Part shown: piece by piece, positions 11,801 through 21,090 of the stretch | Numbering within the stretch: position 1 is the first letter of the stretch | Layout: every line of letters starts with the position of its first letter | Assembly: GCA_014075255.1 (NCBI GenBank) | Contig: CP046178.1 | Coordinates: forward strand, 1,878,894 to 1,942,893 | Source: Gammaproteobacteria bacterium | GTDB taxonomy: Bacteria > Pseudomonadota > Gammaproteobacteria > UBA4575 | Direction of reading: 5' to 3' | DNA length: 64,000 nucleotides | Translations under genes and position numbers: made by a program | Notes under the pieces: generated by a model | Databases searched by the model: none | Told to the model about the DNA's origin: nothing | The model's input: the letters and a program-made list of their open reading frames with translations, nothing else

Positions 11801-13834
11801 CCAATCTGTACTAGCAAAAGTAGCTTGGTAAATCCTTGAGTTAGTATTGAGTACCGTGCTGTTAATGGCCACAGCAGAACCAGATGCTTCTGCAATTTTA
11901 GTAATGGCATCAAATGAATCTTGCAGTTTATCCACCATCTTTGATGGTTCTGTTGCCAACACATAATTATCTGGAACACCATCGCCATCCGCATCCCACT
12001 CTGAAGCTTGTGGAATATCATCATTGTTTGCATCAACGAAACCACCATATTTTCCTGCTAACCAAAGCTGGTTCACGTTCCCTATTAATGGATTGTTATT
12101 ATATTCTTGAGAATCAATCATGAATGTAGAAACGGTTTGTCCCCCAGGCATATTGGATTCTGTACGTAAATCTTTTGTGTTTGCGTAATAACCTATACCT
12201 GCTAGATAATAACTATTACCTCTACCATCACCACTGGTTGGCGTTAAGTTAGCTCCTGTACTAGGTGCAATCATCTTACCTAACTCATTTGTACCTAATT
12301 TTGTTGTTAACTCTCCACCACTTTCAGCGTCTTCCAAAGAACCAATATGATCAGTCCATTTCGTTACAAAATCAGTTTCAAAATCAGAAGATCCTGTAGG
12401 CTCACCAGAATCACGTGTAAATGAAATAGAACGACCTAGTGCATCCGTTGTGGGGCTATTTTTAAAATGTGTGCCTGGTAGAGATTTATCATTCCATGGA
12501 AATGCATCATTCATTGCTACCATAAAGTTCTTTTGGCATTCATATTGAATCGGGTCTTCCCAATCTGACGATGTTAAAATTTCAAACCCACCATTATTAC
12601 TTGTAGATAAGCCTGAATAAGTTTCTGGTGTTGGCCCTATATTCTTAAAATACCGAACCGCCTCATAAAACAATTCACTTACCGGGTCATAACTTTTATA
12701 TTGCCCGGCAACTACAGCAAAGTTATTTACATAATTAATTACGCCACTATTAAAACCATATGGTGCTGTGTCCACACCCACGCTAGGAGAACTTCCATCG
12801 GGATCTATAATCATTAAACCATCATCGCTATATTCTTTTTTGGTATTGGTTTCACCAGTGCCCAATTCTGGGCCCACAGACTTCATGTTGCTGCGCAGTA
12901 CGCCACCTTGACGTGTATGCGAATTGTCAGTGGTATACGCCATCACACCAAAACGTAATTTTTTATCATTGTTTTGAATTAAACCTTCTGGCTTGTAATA
13001 ATTATTCGTACCATCCGTACGTGCCACACAAAATTCTTCTAACCCATTATTGGTTAGTGAGGAATTTTCTTTACATACCTCTACTGCAACGTTAAATGAG
13101 TTACTGCTGCCGCCTTTGCGTGTTAACGTAAATTGTGTTGAGTTTTGATTTTGAACAATTCGACCCCAATCATCGTTATAAGGTGTAACCGTAGCTAGTG
13201 CGACCGCGCTAATGCTATTATTAACATCAATACCAATTGCCTTGGTATGGAAAGCATACCCCGCAACAAAAGACAGTGAACGTTCGATTACAGTTTGAGA
13301 TGCAGTATCAACAACCCGTCTGCCACCAGTCATCGTAAGCATGTAGGTATCAATGGCAGTCATCGCTGCCCAGTTTAAAAAGTTTCCGCTCCATCTACCT
13401 GTTTGGCCACCGTCACAGGAATGATCAGAACTTGTGTTATCTGTAGGTGTATATCGATTGCTGCCATAGGAATAACATTTATTGGCATCAAAATAGCCAA
13501 TGTATTCAAAGGTTGGGAAATAGCATGTTCCAATATTACTTTGGCCTGTCGCACTTTTTCTACCTGTACAACCCGGTATAGATCCTGGAGCATCATTGTA
13601 TGCGCCGCCGCCCATAGGTGTTTCCACAGACATATTTAACAATACGTTTGCACCAGCACCTGTTTTAAGAAACAGAGGGTCATCCGTTAAATCAATTGCT
13701 GAGTACGCTGTGCCACTTGCAAACAGCATGGTAATTATAAAAATTAATATGAAACTTTTTGATTTCATAAATATTTCTCGCATCAAATTGAAACTTTCTT
13801 TTGATGAGTTAGTGCTTGATAATAAGCTGTTCAT
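8900..13834 (-). CDS. pilY1: PilY1-type pilus tip adhesin with nested lectin domains (operon A)
   Basis: Large secreted pilus-tip/assembly protein, about 1644 residues. The start at 13834 has the best Shine-Dalgarno (AAAGGAAA, 8 bases away) but gives a long n-region before the signal peptide (FILIFIITMLFASGTAYS); a shorter start at 13768 is possible. Order: an N-terminal von Willebrand A-like region whose usual DxSxS MIDAS is replaced by NMSVETPMGG; a Ca-type Asp-rich loop near 11970–12040; a fucolectin/F5-8C-like segment (11280–11590) interrupted by a malectin-like domain (10780–11265) and completed at 10655–10765; then the PilY1 beta-propeller with the calcium loop DVDLDGIVDRAYAGD near 9793–9840 and a second loop DVNGDGFIDANDL near 9100. 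The C-terminus GRQSWRQLQ is typical. The lectin insertion accounts for about 400 residues more than its paralogue at 17323–21078. Confidence 0.92.
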   Translation of the reverse strand: MNSLLSSTNSSKESFNLMREIFMKSKSFILIFIITMLFASGTAYSAIDLTDDPLFLKTGAGANVLLNMSVETPMGGGAYNDAPGSIPGCTGRKSATGQSNIGTCYFPTFEYIGYFDANKCYSYGSNRYTPTDNTSSDHSCDGGQTGRWSGNFLNWAAMTAIDTYMLTMTGGRRVVDTASQTVIERSLSFVAGYAFHTKAIGIDVNNSISAVALATVTPYNDDWGRIVQNQNSTQFTLTRKGGSSNSFNVAVEVCKENSSLTNNGLEEFCVARTDGTNNYYKPEGLIQNNDKKLRFGVMAYTTDNSHTRQGGVLRSNMKSVGPELGTGETNTKKEYSDDGLMIIDPDGSSPSVGVDTAPYGFNSGVINYVNNFAVVAGQYKSYDPVSELFYEAVRYFKNIGPTPETYSGLSTSNNGGFEILTSSDWEDPIQYECQKNFMVAMNDAFPWNDKSLPGTHFKNSPTTDALGRSISFTRDSGEPTGSSDFETDFVTKWTDHIGSLEDAESGGELTTKLGTNELGKMIAPSTGANLTPTSGDGRGNSYYLAGIGYYANTKDLRTESNMPGGQTVSTFMIDSQEYNNNPLIGNVNQLWLAGKYGGFVDANNDDIPQASEWDADGDGVPDNYVLATEPSKMVDKLQDSFDAITKIAEASGSAVAINSTVLNTNSRIYQATFASTDWSGNLNALSLNLDGSVNTQVWDANSEPPAHAARKIFTTVDVSGTPTAKTFTDANVTLGGSGSSTTTVVVPVTGATASAISECNYETTGPASKVVDGDTNGNFTVAPGSVNHTCGLTANDWVDVDLQSVKDVSHINIYNRSDSTHEKRLSNTILMVADTPFSGNDLATALSNADHVSQLTGEPIRINAGSSVDFTDAQGREWEADTAYLQSGSANTNSASITNTNSGPLLGDTSDESLYKTDIDRNGEVRFNIPIPDTTVAYYVILHFSDSSGGTDLVLDVEFDNNQIALDDYDIGAVGQDTAQTVVLRYGDDETVEGILDLDFREESGGDPLINAIEIIPEISSNLITQNVGIPGRYIRLQKPGATFNNTPFIHIAEVEAHETATVTIGGASNAEIVNYIRGDQSREESQSATGIFRDRTYLIGDLVNSTPVTSSTENFFYEDLPGSEGSSYASYLASKITKFKGGNNEFFNIVYVGSNDGMLHAFQDTYDTSPSSAGKEIFAYIPSHIHGKLENLTKPNYNHEYFVNATVGIADAYLGSAWKTMLMGAFGAGAKGLYALDITDPTSFGTSDVMWEFKTDTDVSNGSDEVGYVLTTPQVVRMKNGKWGVVFGNGYNSTSQQARLFILDADDGSIIKVINTGAGSFANPNGLSEPTLVDVDLDGIVDRAYAGDLLGNMWKFDLSDTNASNWDVAYQSSGTPVPLFSATDANGVEQPITSRPSIAYNPDGGFNVIFGTGKYLEIGDNVIPTSPAQNSVYSVNDIGAAITTGRSALVQQEILSEQDEYDDNGTPSDPSDDVLTNRVRVTSGYTINYASKRGWFMDLLAPDGPDAGSDPDAFGERIIARSLTRFGRAIFTTYTPSASPCDGGGVSLLMDLDALSGARLGESVFDVNGDGFIDANDLVIYNSTGTVASGIFIKGTLGPPAIISASSGTSEYRIISGIDGSIQNVQTSVDPRAIGRQSWRQLQ

Positions 13835-13870
13835 ATTGCATTTCCTTTGCATCACTACTGTCCAAATAAT

Positions 13871-14416
13871 TTATAAACGTTTGTAGGTTGATTGAATAAC
13901 AGATACCGAATTAGCATTTAACCCGGCAGATCTTGCTGTAATCCTATATACAGGCAACATACAGCCTGCTGGTCTAGGTCTTTCGTATTGACAATCTCTA
14001 TCTCTAGGAGACTCACTAAAGTCCTCAATAATGTATTGAGGAACATCTGATAACCCTATGTCGGTGGCATCTACCCAATCACTATCTAATAAATTTTCCC
14101 AAGCTGGAAAATCTACTAGTGCACCTGCAACATTTTTTACATCACCAGGGTTTGAGCCAGGATACAAACCATTAGAGCCATCAAATAGAGTTACATCTGA
14201 TAGTCCCGATGCTGCAATTTCTGCAACACGCAGTCCGGCTTCAGCGCCTTGGAATGACATGTGTTTATTTCTAATATTACCTGCCATCTTTTCTTCTAAA
14301 ACTGTGGAACTAACTGCATTAATTGCAATGAGTGTCGCAACGGTTAATAACATTAAAACCACAATTATGGCTGAGCCTGTTTGTGTATGATTTTGTTTGG
14401 TTAAGTTCTTCATCAT
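13871..14416 (-). CDS. pilX: Minor pilin PilX (operon A)
   Basis: Minor pilin of the pilus-priming complex. The N-terminus TQTGSAIIVVLMLLTVATLIAI has the Gly cleavage site but no Glu5, as is usual for PilX. It is followed by the PilX hallmark LEEKMAGNIRNKHMSFQGAE (residues ~39–58). The length of 181 residues and the position between pilW and pilY1 both fit. Two adjacent ATG codons (14416 and 14413) can serve as start. Confidence 0.9.
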   Translation of the reverse strand: MMKNLTKQNHTQTGSAIIVVLMLLTVATLIAINAVSSTVLEEKMAGNIRNKHMSFQGAEAGLRVAEIAASGLSDVTLFDGSNGLYPGSNPGDVKNVAGALVDFPAWENLLDSDWVDATDIGLSDVPQYIIEDFSESPRDRDCQYERPRPAGCMLPVYRITARSAGLNANSVSVIQSTYKRL

Positions 14417-14437
14417 AGTAATTCGCTATCAATAAAA

Positions 14438-15499
14438 TTAGGGTGTGTTATTTCGTAAAGACACTGTGGTGGTATACACTGTGCGTAAACGTCTATCGCC
14501 AGTTGCAACAGGATTTACTGTTGCCCCATTAAATTGTATTGAACGTGGTTCTTGAGTTATATTGTTATCACTTCTGAGTAATAAACCAATCCTTATACTT
14601 CTTACTGCATCCCAATTTGTAACGTTATTTGCGGTTACATAAGCATCCGCGTACTCGTCCATGCCGGTATCAATACCGTATAAAAGTTGCATATCTTCTA
14701 TTCCACTTGCCAATGCAAGCGTTGTGAAGTCATCTGCCTGAATATCGTTATCACCATCAGGCGTCCAGGAAGATCGAAACAATGCTGGTTGACCATTCGC
14801 ATCGGTACCAACAAAGTACGCAGTCGACTGCCAACGAAAAACTTGTGATGCTTGTGAGTAAATTGCGCTTAATGTGCCGCCTGCACGATTTAAAGCTACA
14901 GTATCTGTACCTGTAGTAAGACTGCCAATTTGGAATACATCAGCCACACTACAATCGGTAATCATCACAACTTCGTTTGCTGTAAAATCACAACCATTTG
15001 GATCTACAACATCAATAGCAGTATCGCCAGTGGATGTAGGAGCAGAGGTTAACTGTGCACCGCAACTTGAAGCGCGCTGAATATTAATTACATCTGTGTT
15101 AGCAACTACACCGCTTAAATTCAAACTTGCGTCTAAAGAGGGAACCCAATCGCTAGTGCCGTAATTAAAACCGCGAATGCTGTCTGTTCCATCAATTGCG
15201 TATGGGAATAGGACAAAAGCATTTGACGTTGCTATTGCGCCCGGCGTGATATCGTTAACAGGCACACCTGCACCGCGACTTAAACATCCGTTATAACCCG
15301 CCATACGTAAATCGTTTATCATCTGATCCACCACAAACCGACCATTTTCTTGCAGTCGTGATAGAGCATTTTCAAGTCGATAGGTACCTTTATTGCTTGC
15401 GAATATTTGGATTGCAGCCGCTGACACTACCAAGCCAAGCACTAGTGCAACTAATAATTCAACCAATGAAAATCCAATTTGTTTTTTATTTTGATACAT
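14438..15499 (-). CDS. pilW: Minor pilin PilW (operon A)
   Basis: Minor pilin that with FimU, PilV and PilX primes pilus assembly and carries PilY1. The leader MYQNKKQIG is followed by FSLVELLVALVLGLVVSAAAIQIF with Glu5. The region RLQENGRFVVDQMINDLRMAGY (residues ~43–64) and the 353-residue length are characteristic of PilW. The gap to pilV is 3 bases, indicating one operon. Confidence 0.92.
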   Translation of the reverse strand: MYQNKKQIGFSLVELLVALVLGLVVSAAAIQIFASNKGTYRLENALSRLQENGRFVVDQMINDLRMAGYNGCLSRGAGVPVNDITPGAIATSNAFVLFPYAIDGTDSIRGFNYGTSDWVPSLDASLNLSGVVANTDVINIQRASSCGAQLTSAPTSTGDTAIDVVDPNGCDFTANEVVMITDCSVADVFQIGSLTTGTDTVALNRAGGTLSAIYSQASQVFRWQSTAYFVGTDANGQPALFRSSWTPDGDNDIQADDFTTLALASGIEDMQLLYGIDTGMDEYADAYVTANNVTNWDAVRSIRIGLLLRSDNNITQEPRSIQFNGATVNPVATGDRRLRTVYTTTVSLRNNTP

Positions 15500-15502
15500 G
15501 AG

Positions 15503-15982
15503 TTATACATCTGTCCTAAATGTGAAAGTTTGCAGTGTTGCGCTGCCGCCACTAGCTTGGCCGCCTTCACGTGTAATATTCCATTGCACGACAACCGTGC
15601 ATGCGCCAGCAGCAGTACAGTTTATAGATCCATCACCACTGGGTAACAAGGCTAAAGTATTTACCAACCAACTGTTTACATCTGCATCTGCCAATGTTGT
15701 TCCAGTTTTATCGCCTTCAGTTATAAGTTGGTTATACGAACCATTAATCGCTTGAGGCCTATTTGCTCGCAACCGATCCACCATGTCATACGCAAGAAAT
15801 GTCGCTTGAGATTTATGATATGCACCGTGATTCGCTTTTAAGGATGTTGCATGCAACGCCGCTAATCCAAGCAACCCTATAGATAAAATAAACACAGCAA
15901 TCAGCACTTCAAGCAGTGAAAATCCACATGACTGCTGTCTCTTGGATTGAAATTTTAAAATTTTCATATCAAATAAACTCAT
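15503..15982 (-). CDS. pilV: Minor pilin PilV (operon A)
   Basis: Minor pilin. I choose the ATG at 15982 because it overlaps the fimU-like stop as ATGA, the usual arrangement for translational coupling. An upstream TTG (15988) and a downstream ATG (15967) are possible. The motif CGFSLLEVLIAVFILSIGLL has Glu5, and the following KANHGAYHKSQATFLAYDMV is the conserved PilV stretch. The product is about 159 residues. Confidence 0.9.
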   Translation of the reverse strand: MSLFDMKILKFQSKRQQSCGFSLLEVLIAVFILSIGLLGLAALHATSLKANHGAYHKSQATFLAYDMVDRLRANRPQAINGSYNQLITEGDKTGTTLADADVNSWLVNTLALLPSGDGSINCTAAGACTVVVQWNITREGGQASGGSATLQTFTFRTDV

Positions 15983-16458
15983 GTGCAAACAGCAGTAGTT
16001 GAGCTAGATTGACCAGAAAGTGTAATAGTAATAACTCGTACGTCACTACTTCCTGTTGGGCAATCATTAGGAGTTAGAGTTAGAGTTAGAGTAACGTTAG
16101 CTCCTGTTGTTAAGGTTCCATCAGATTGGTAAGTTATAGTTGCAGCAGTACTAATTAACGATGCATTCTCAACGCCTTCAAAAAATTGAATGTCGACACC
16201 ATTAACTCTAACCTTCCAACCAGCTGACCAATCTGTACCAGCTGTAATTGGCTGAACAATTACAATTTGATTCTGATTTATTGTTTGTCCTCTTGCATAA
16301 TTTAATGAAGACAATAGAGAGTTTGTCTGCGCAGCAAGTCGATTTTGTTTGAATACTGCACTAAATGATGGCACTGCAAGTGTCAACATAACACCCAGCA
16401 TTAGAACGGTAATCATCAATTCAAGAATTGTGAAGCCACGTTGTGCGAAATTTTTCAT
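15979..16458 (-). CDS. fimU: FimU/FimT-type pseudopilin (operon A)
   Basis: GspH/FimT-family pseudopilin, first gene of operon A. It has a short leader MKNFAQRG, then FTILELMITVLMLGVMLTLAVPSF with Glu5, and the FimT hallmark LLSSLNYARGQTINQNQ (residues ~43–59). It is 159 residues long. FimU-type proteins form the base of the minor-pilin complex. The FimU name rests on operon position; FimT is the sequence-family name. The promoter must lie in 16459–16860. Confidence 0.88.
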   Translation of the reverse strand: MKNFAQRGFTILELMITVLMLGVMLTLAVPSFSAVFKQNRLAAQTNSLLSSLNYARGQTINQNQIVIVQPITAGTDWSAGWKVRVNGVDIQFFEGVENASLISTAATITYQSDGTLTTGANVTLTLTLTPNDCPTGSSDVRVITITLSGQSSSTTAVCT

Positions 16459-16860
16459 TTATCTAAAATTTAATCCTCTGTAGAGAGAGGTAGACCCTCA
16501 CTCATCCAACAATGCAAATTACTCTACATTGATATTCAAGTATTTTTCGCGAGTGCGTTGTAACTCGCTTGGATTCTCTGATGAGCGGAAGTGCTTGATT
16601 TAAAAACGTGAACGAGGTTTATTGTGCATAAAATAGCGCAACATCTTTCGCCGATGAATGGTAATTATAAGAAATTAATTACAAATTGCTTGTAAAATTA
16701 TTGTGTATCGTTTTAAAAATAATGCCGTGCAAAATTACTATCTGGCTACATCTATTACTCTGACATGGGTTACTGAAAAGCGGTCTAAATTGCCGATAAA
16801 TGAGCGGAGTTTAAATTCCGATCGAGTGTAAAAAACGCAGAATTTTTTAGACTGTGCACA
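16459..16860. other. Intergenic region between the two pilus operons
   Basis: This 402-base AT-rich region must hold the promoter of operon A (minus strand) and the 3' end of operon B. I see a small hairpin CCTCT/AGAGG at 16475–16490, just upstream of the fimU-like start, and a repeated 9-mer ATGAGCGGA at 16581 and 16800. No coding frame, no strong terminator after pilE of operon B and no clear sigma-54 site is visible, so readthrough from operon B into operon A is possible. Confidence 0.5.
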
Positions 16861-17316
16861 TTACCAATGTGTTGCAGGAGTTTTTACGTTACGTGAATTG
16901 TAAGTAAGATCACCATCACTTGCTTGTCCACGTTGCGGTGCGGCAGCTAGTAAAACACAGTCAGCAATCGGTGTGGGCACATCACATACCGTTGCTGTTA
17001 CTAAATAAAATTCCTTATCTGATAGAACACTTCCATCTCCATTTGGATCCGGATAACTAAGCCCTAAAATACCGCCAGCCACAAGATTTGTAGTATAAGT
17101 ACTGTTTTTAGAGTAAAAATTTTGTTGCTCATGCATGATTTCTAGAAGAAGTTTCTGCCCGTCAGATCTTCGATTCTGTCTCATTTGGTTTTGATAACCA
17201 GGATAAGAAACCGCAATAAGTATAGATACCACAATCATTACGATCATCAATTCGATCATGGTAATACCAGTATTTTTTTTAAACAATTTTGTATACAGGT
17301 TTAAGCCAATAGGCAA
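16861..17316 (-). CDS. pilE: Type IV pilin-like protein PilE (operon B)
   Basis: PilE-like minor pilin ending operon B. The prepilin motif is NTG followed by ITMIELMIVMIVVSILIAVSYPGYQ, with Glu5. The start is uncertain: the only upstream in-frame options are TTG codons (17316, 17 residues before the cleavage site, or one closer in), and none has a good ribosome-binding site. The conserved NRRSDGQKLLLEIMHEQQNFY segment follows the first helix. The gap to the pilY1 stop is 6 bases, so coupled translation is likely. Confidence 0.87.
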   Translation of the reverse strand: MPIGLNLYTKLFKKNTGITMIELMIVMIVVSILIAVSYPGYQNQMRQNRRSDGQKLLLEIMHEQQNFYSKNSTYTTNLVAGGILGLSYPDPNGDGSVLSDKEFYLVTATVCDVPTPIADCVLLAAAPQRGQASDGDLTYNSRNVKTPATHW

Positions 17317-17322
17317 TTTGAA

Positions 17323-20300
17323 TTACTTACTAATCTCTTTCCACGAATGCCTACCCAGTAACGAACCTATTGAGCCGCCACTGTTGAGATCTGGGTTTAC
17401 CAGAATTTGATCAATATTGGTGTTCGACAACTGTGTAACTCTATAATCACCAATAAATGTGGAATCGCCAGGCGAACTTTCAAATTGTGTGCCAACAACA
17501 ACATTAGCTGGACCTCTGAAACCATTAAGATTATCTTTTTCATCGAATAATCCATCTATGTTGATATCGAAAATTACATCCGTTCCCACACTACCTGTAA
17601 ATGGATCAACACTTAGACCAAATCCACCAGATGTTGCGGAACAACTCATACCATCCTGTGGAATGACAGTACTAAAAAATAATTGATTATTACGGAGTTG
17701 TAAATTTCGTACCGGGCGTTCTCCCGGAAACTGTACACCGTTACTGCTACCTGGTGGTGGAATATCAAAATCGATAAACCAACCACGCGGTGAAGACCCA
17801 GGAATATAAGTAACGGGGTTTAAAGAAACTGTACGAACAACGAAACCATTATTATCGACTTGTGTAGTGAACTCCTGTTCAACTAAATCTGATGGCGAAT
17901 ACTTGCTTATAGTAGATAGATCACTAGGGTCATCCCATAATCCATAAATCGATTGAATTTCTGTATTAAGTGCATCATCTGAAGTGAAGTAGCTTCCTGT
18001 TCCAACTAATACAATATATCCACCTTCTGGGTTCTCTATAACAGTAGGTTTTGTTGTAATCGGCTGAGGTGTAGAAATAGCGGGTGTACCTGACTCATAT
18101 GTTGCTGTGAATAATAGATTCGAGCGTATACTCCAACTTGAGTCATTCGTACTACTCATATCGATGATGTATACGTTGCCTAGTAGATCGCCTGCATACA
18201 ATCTATCAACCGTTCCATTCCCATCTGTGTCAATACCCGTAATCCCACCAATTCCATTTGGAGTTAAAGGATCACCATTACCCGTATCGAGTTTTATAAC
18301 ATCACTTCCGATGCTCCAACCGTTATAACCTTCTTCTAAAAATGCAATGTAAATTACAGCGTTGCCTGTTGTGCTAAAAAATGGACCATCCACCTCTGTA
18401 TTGTTATAACCATTTCCAAAAATGGCTACCCACTGTTTATTACCGGTACTAGGTGCATTACTCATTGCAATGATGGGTACGCTGTAAGAGAAACCTAAAT
18501 CAGCGTCATCGCTATCGGAGAACTCCCACATTACAGAATCTGTATCAATATTTCCTGGCTCAGTTATATCCAAGGCAAAGTAACCTTGCCCGCCTGCACC
18601 TAAACCATTAACTAAAACAGTTCGCCACGAAGGTGTAGTTGCTGAACTGTCGCGTGGATCTATATATACATCATTCACACTAGGTGTTGCGTCTACATAA
18701 AATAGATGGTCGTACATTGGGTTGGTATATTCGCCAATACTATTCAGCAAAACATTTGGAACGTATGCAAATTTTTCTACGCCATCGGATACTTGAAATG
18801 CATGAAGCATGCCGTCATTAGCACCAACATAAACTAACTGATCACGTGTCTGGTTCGCTACACGAAACTCAAAATAGGTTTCACCAACTGCACTCGGAAA
18901 AGCCCCGCCAAAACGATTAGCAAATGGCGGTTCGCCAACAAAAACTGGCGATGAATGAACGATATCTCCGAGCACGGCACCCGTTCTTATACCATTAACA
19001 GTTGTATCCTCACGTATACGCATTTCACCAGCCATGAAATCTGTACCTTCATTGGATCTGTCACCGCGTAAATATTCCACTCGATCTTCTACAAATGTTG
19101 CGGGAGGTGTAGTTGGACTCGGCATTGCAAGATCCATTTGTTGGGGACTAGAAAGACCCGTAGTTGTAGGTGTTGTAATTTCAAAAGTACGTCCTTGTTG
19201 CACAGTGGGCTCATAGGTCAAAATATTTCTTGAGTTGGGAGTAATCGCATCAAGCTCTTCAGCTGCACTCCATTCAAAAACTGGATCGCCACCACTATTT
19301 ACGTTAAAGGTGCCATTTGGATTTACACGCTGCGCAACTAATTCGCCAGCATTGGTTGCAAGGTTTGAAAACGTTCTGAATACTAATGTGTCTTGAGTTA
19401 TGCTGGATGAATTAAATGCTACTGCAGTAGTGGAACCAAAATTTGATGCAGCGCGTGAAAAAGAAGACTCTACTTCGTTTATTACTGTAGAAAAATCACC
19501 GCTGTCTAAAACAGAAACAAAATTTCCACGTCCATTGTAAGAGGCATGTACTAAATCTTGCATTTGGCCTTCAAAGCTTGCATCAGGATCTAGCCAGAAA
19601 CTTGGATTTGAAATACTAGGATCTGGTGGAAAAGAAACATCAACTGCTGAATTTTGATTATTAAAAATTCCAACAGTATGAGTATTCATATGTTGGTGTA
19701 ATAAATCTCCAGGTGCCAATGCTCTTGGGTTTGGATCACGACTGAAGTCAACACTGGTGACAGGCACGCTATCAGTCAAACTACTTAAGTCACTTTCATA
19801 ATAGAGCATCGCAACATCAGCCAATGTGTTGGTATGTATATCTTCAAACGCGAAACCGTCAAAGTCACTGCTTGATCCAGTATCTTCATTTCCAACTACA
19901 CCAGCTTCGTTGTTAAAACCATCGGTAAAAACGAACGTTGAATTTTGCTGACACTCACCGCTTGGAGCAGCCAGGAGTGGGCAGTTAGAATTTCCTGCAC
20001 TGGTGCTACCCGCGCTATTGAATATATCGTCAGCCGCACACTGAAAATATTTACCTACCTTATCCAGTCCCGTTCGCAAAGGTGTTCGATTTGTAGAACT
20101 AATCGATTGTGTTATTGCATCTAACAGTGCTGTTTGATTTGCATCGAGATCATCAAAATAAGTTGTGTCGGTTCGATCAATGCGTAGTTCGCTTGTTGTA
20201 TTTTGGTTTACTGTTGCGTAATCAAAGTATGCTGAGTTACGACCGGTGACGGTATGACTCGCTATCGCTTTTGCTACATATTCACGCTTTCTATAATAGG

Positions 20301-21078
20301 TGAACCAGTTGGCAAACTTTTGTTGTGTTGCAGCATCAGCTGCGCTGATTAAAAACTCAACTTGCTCACCAAGTTCAAATATTCCATTACTATTAGTATC
20401 ATTCCAGTCATAGTATTTAAACCCAAGCCCGGTCAAACGATTACCGGAAATATCTAATCCCGGAAGATCGGTTGTTAAATCAATATTATCGGCAGAAGTA
20501 TTTGGATCATCAAAGTACGGATCGTTAGGTGCGTTGGTAATATCTGCATTCGGATAACCCGCCCATGGTCGGTAGGTTTTACTGCGGTCAAAATAAAGTG
20601 GGTTAAAAGTAGAACTTCTAAATCGAAAATCATCATCTGCTGCGACATAACAATTTTCTATTGCACTGCCAAATGCAGCATCTAGTGGCACCGGGTCTCC
20701 AGGAAACCGGACACCGTACAAATAGCCACTTACAAAATCCTGAGTTGGAACAGGTTCTGGTGGATTTACATATGGTTCACATGACGCTGGAATTCCACCT
20801 TCCGGTACACGATGGATAATGTTTACAAAATCACAAACACCCGAAACCATGGGTGAACAAAGCGCGCCGCTATTTTCTTGTTGTGTTAGCACTTCCCAAT
20901 CCATACTCCCAGAGTCATCCATAAGGATCAAAACATTTGGCGGTAATGAAGGTGAAAGCTCTAACGGAACATCTGAGATATTTAATGACGCGGCATTTAC
21001 AGTGCTTACGCTTAATAAGCTTGCGAACAGTACAAGCTGTTTAGCAAATAAAAACTTTGTATTTAGAGATTGAAACAT
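17323..21078 (-). CDS. pilY1: PilY1-type pilus tip adhesin (operon B)
   Basis: Pilus biogenesis/adhesion protein of 1251 residues. A signal peptide (residues ~1–30) is followed by a von Willebrand A-like region with an intact MIDAS motif, MDDSGSM at residues 53–59. The C-terminal beta-propeller contains the calcium loop DTDGNGTVDRLYAGDLLGN (about residues 950–968) and a second Asp-rich loop (FDINIDGLFDEKD) near the end. It terminates GRHSWKEISK. Unlike its paralogue at 8900–13834 it has no lectin insertion and keeps the metal site. The order fimU–pilV–pilW–pilX–pilY1–pilE around it is complete. Confidence 0.94.
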   Translation of the reverse strand: MFQSLNTKFLFAKQLVLFASLLSVSTVNAASLNISDVPLELSPSLPPNVLILMDDSGSMDWEVLTQQENSGALCSPMVSGVCDFVNIIHRVPEGGIPASCEPYVNPPEPVPTQDFVSGYLYGVRFPGDPVPLDAAFGSAIENCYVAADDDFRFRSSTFNPLYFDRSKTYRPWAGYPNADITNAPNDPYFDDPNTSADNIDLTTDLPGLDISGNRLTGLGFKYYDWNDTNSNGIFELGEQVEFLISAADAATQQKFANWFTYYRKREYVAKAIASHTVTGRNSAYFDYATVNQNTTSELRIDRTDTTYFDDLDANQTALLDAITQSISSTNRTPLRTGLDKVGKYFQCAADDIFNSAGSTSAGNSNCPLLAAPSGECQQNSTFVFTDGFNNEAGVVGNEDTGSSSDFDGFAFEDIHTNTLADVAMLYYESDLSSLTDSVPVTSVDFSRDPNPRALAPGDLLHQHMNTHTVGIFNNQNSAVDVSFPPDPSISNPSFWLDPDASFEGQMQDLVHASYNGRGNFVSVLDSGDFSTVINEVESSFSRAASNFGSTTAVAFNSSSITQDTLVFRTFSNLATNAGELVAQRVNPNGTFNVNSGGDPVFEWSAAEELDAITPNSRNILTYEPTVQQGRTFEITTPTTTGLSSPQQMDLAMPSPTTPPATFVEDRVEYLRGDRSNEGTDFMAGEMRIREDTTVNGIRTGAVLGDIVHSSPVFVGEPPFANRFGGAFPSAVGETYFEFRVANQTRDQLVYVGANDGMLHAFQVSDGVEKFAYVPNVLLNSIGEYTNPMYDHLFYVDATPSVNDVYIDPRDSSATTPSWRTVLVNGLGAGGQGYFALDITEPGNIDTDSVMWEFSDSDDADLGFSYSVPIIAMSNAPSTGNKQWVAIFGNGYNNTEVDGPFFSTTGNAVIYIAFLEEGYNGWSIGSDVIKLDTGNGDPLTPNGIGGITGIDTDGNGTVDRLYAGDLLGNVYIIDMSSTNDSSWSIRSNLLFTATYESGTPAISTPQPITTKPTVIENPEGGYIVLVGTGSYFTSDDALNTEIQSIYGLWDDPSDLSTISKYSPSDLVEQEFTTQVDNNGFVVRTVSLNPVTYIPGSSPRGWFIDFDIPPPGSSNGVQFPGERPVRNLQLRNNQLFFSTVIPQDGMSCSATSGGFGLSVDPFTGSVGTDVIFDINIDGLFDEKDNLNGFRGPANVVVGTQFESSPGDSTFIGDYRVTQLSNTNIDQILVNPDLNSGGSIGSLLGRHSWKEISK

Positions 21079-21090
21079 ATGTCTTATTTG

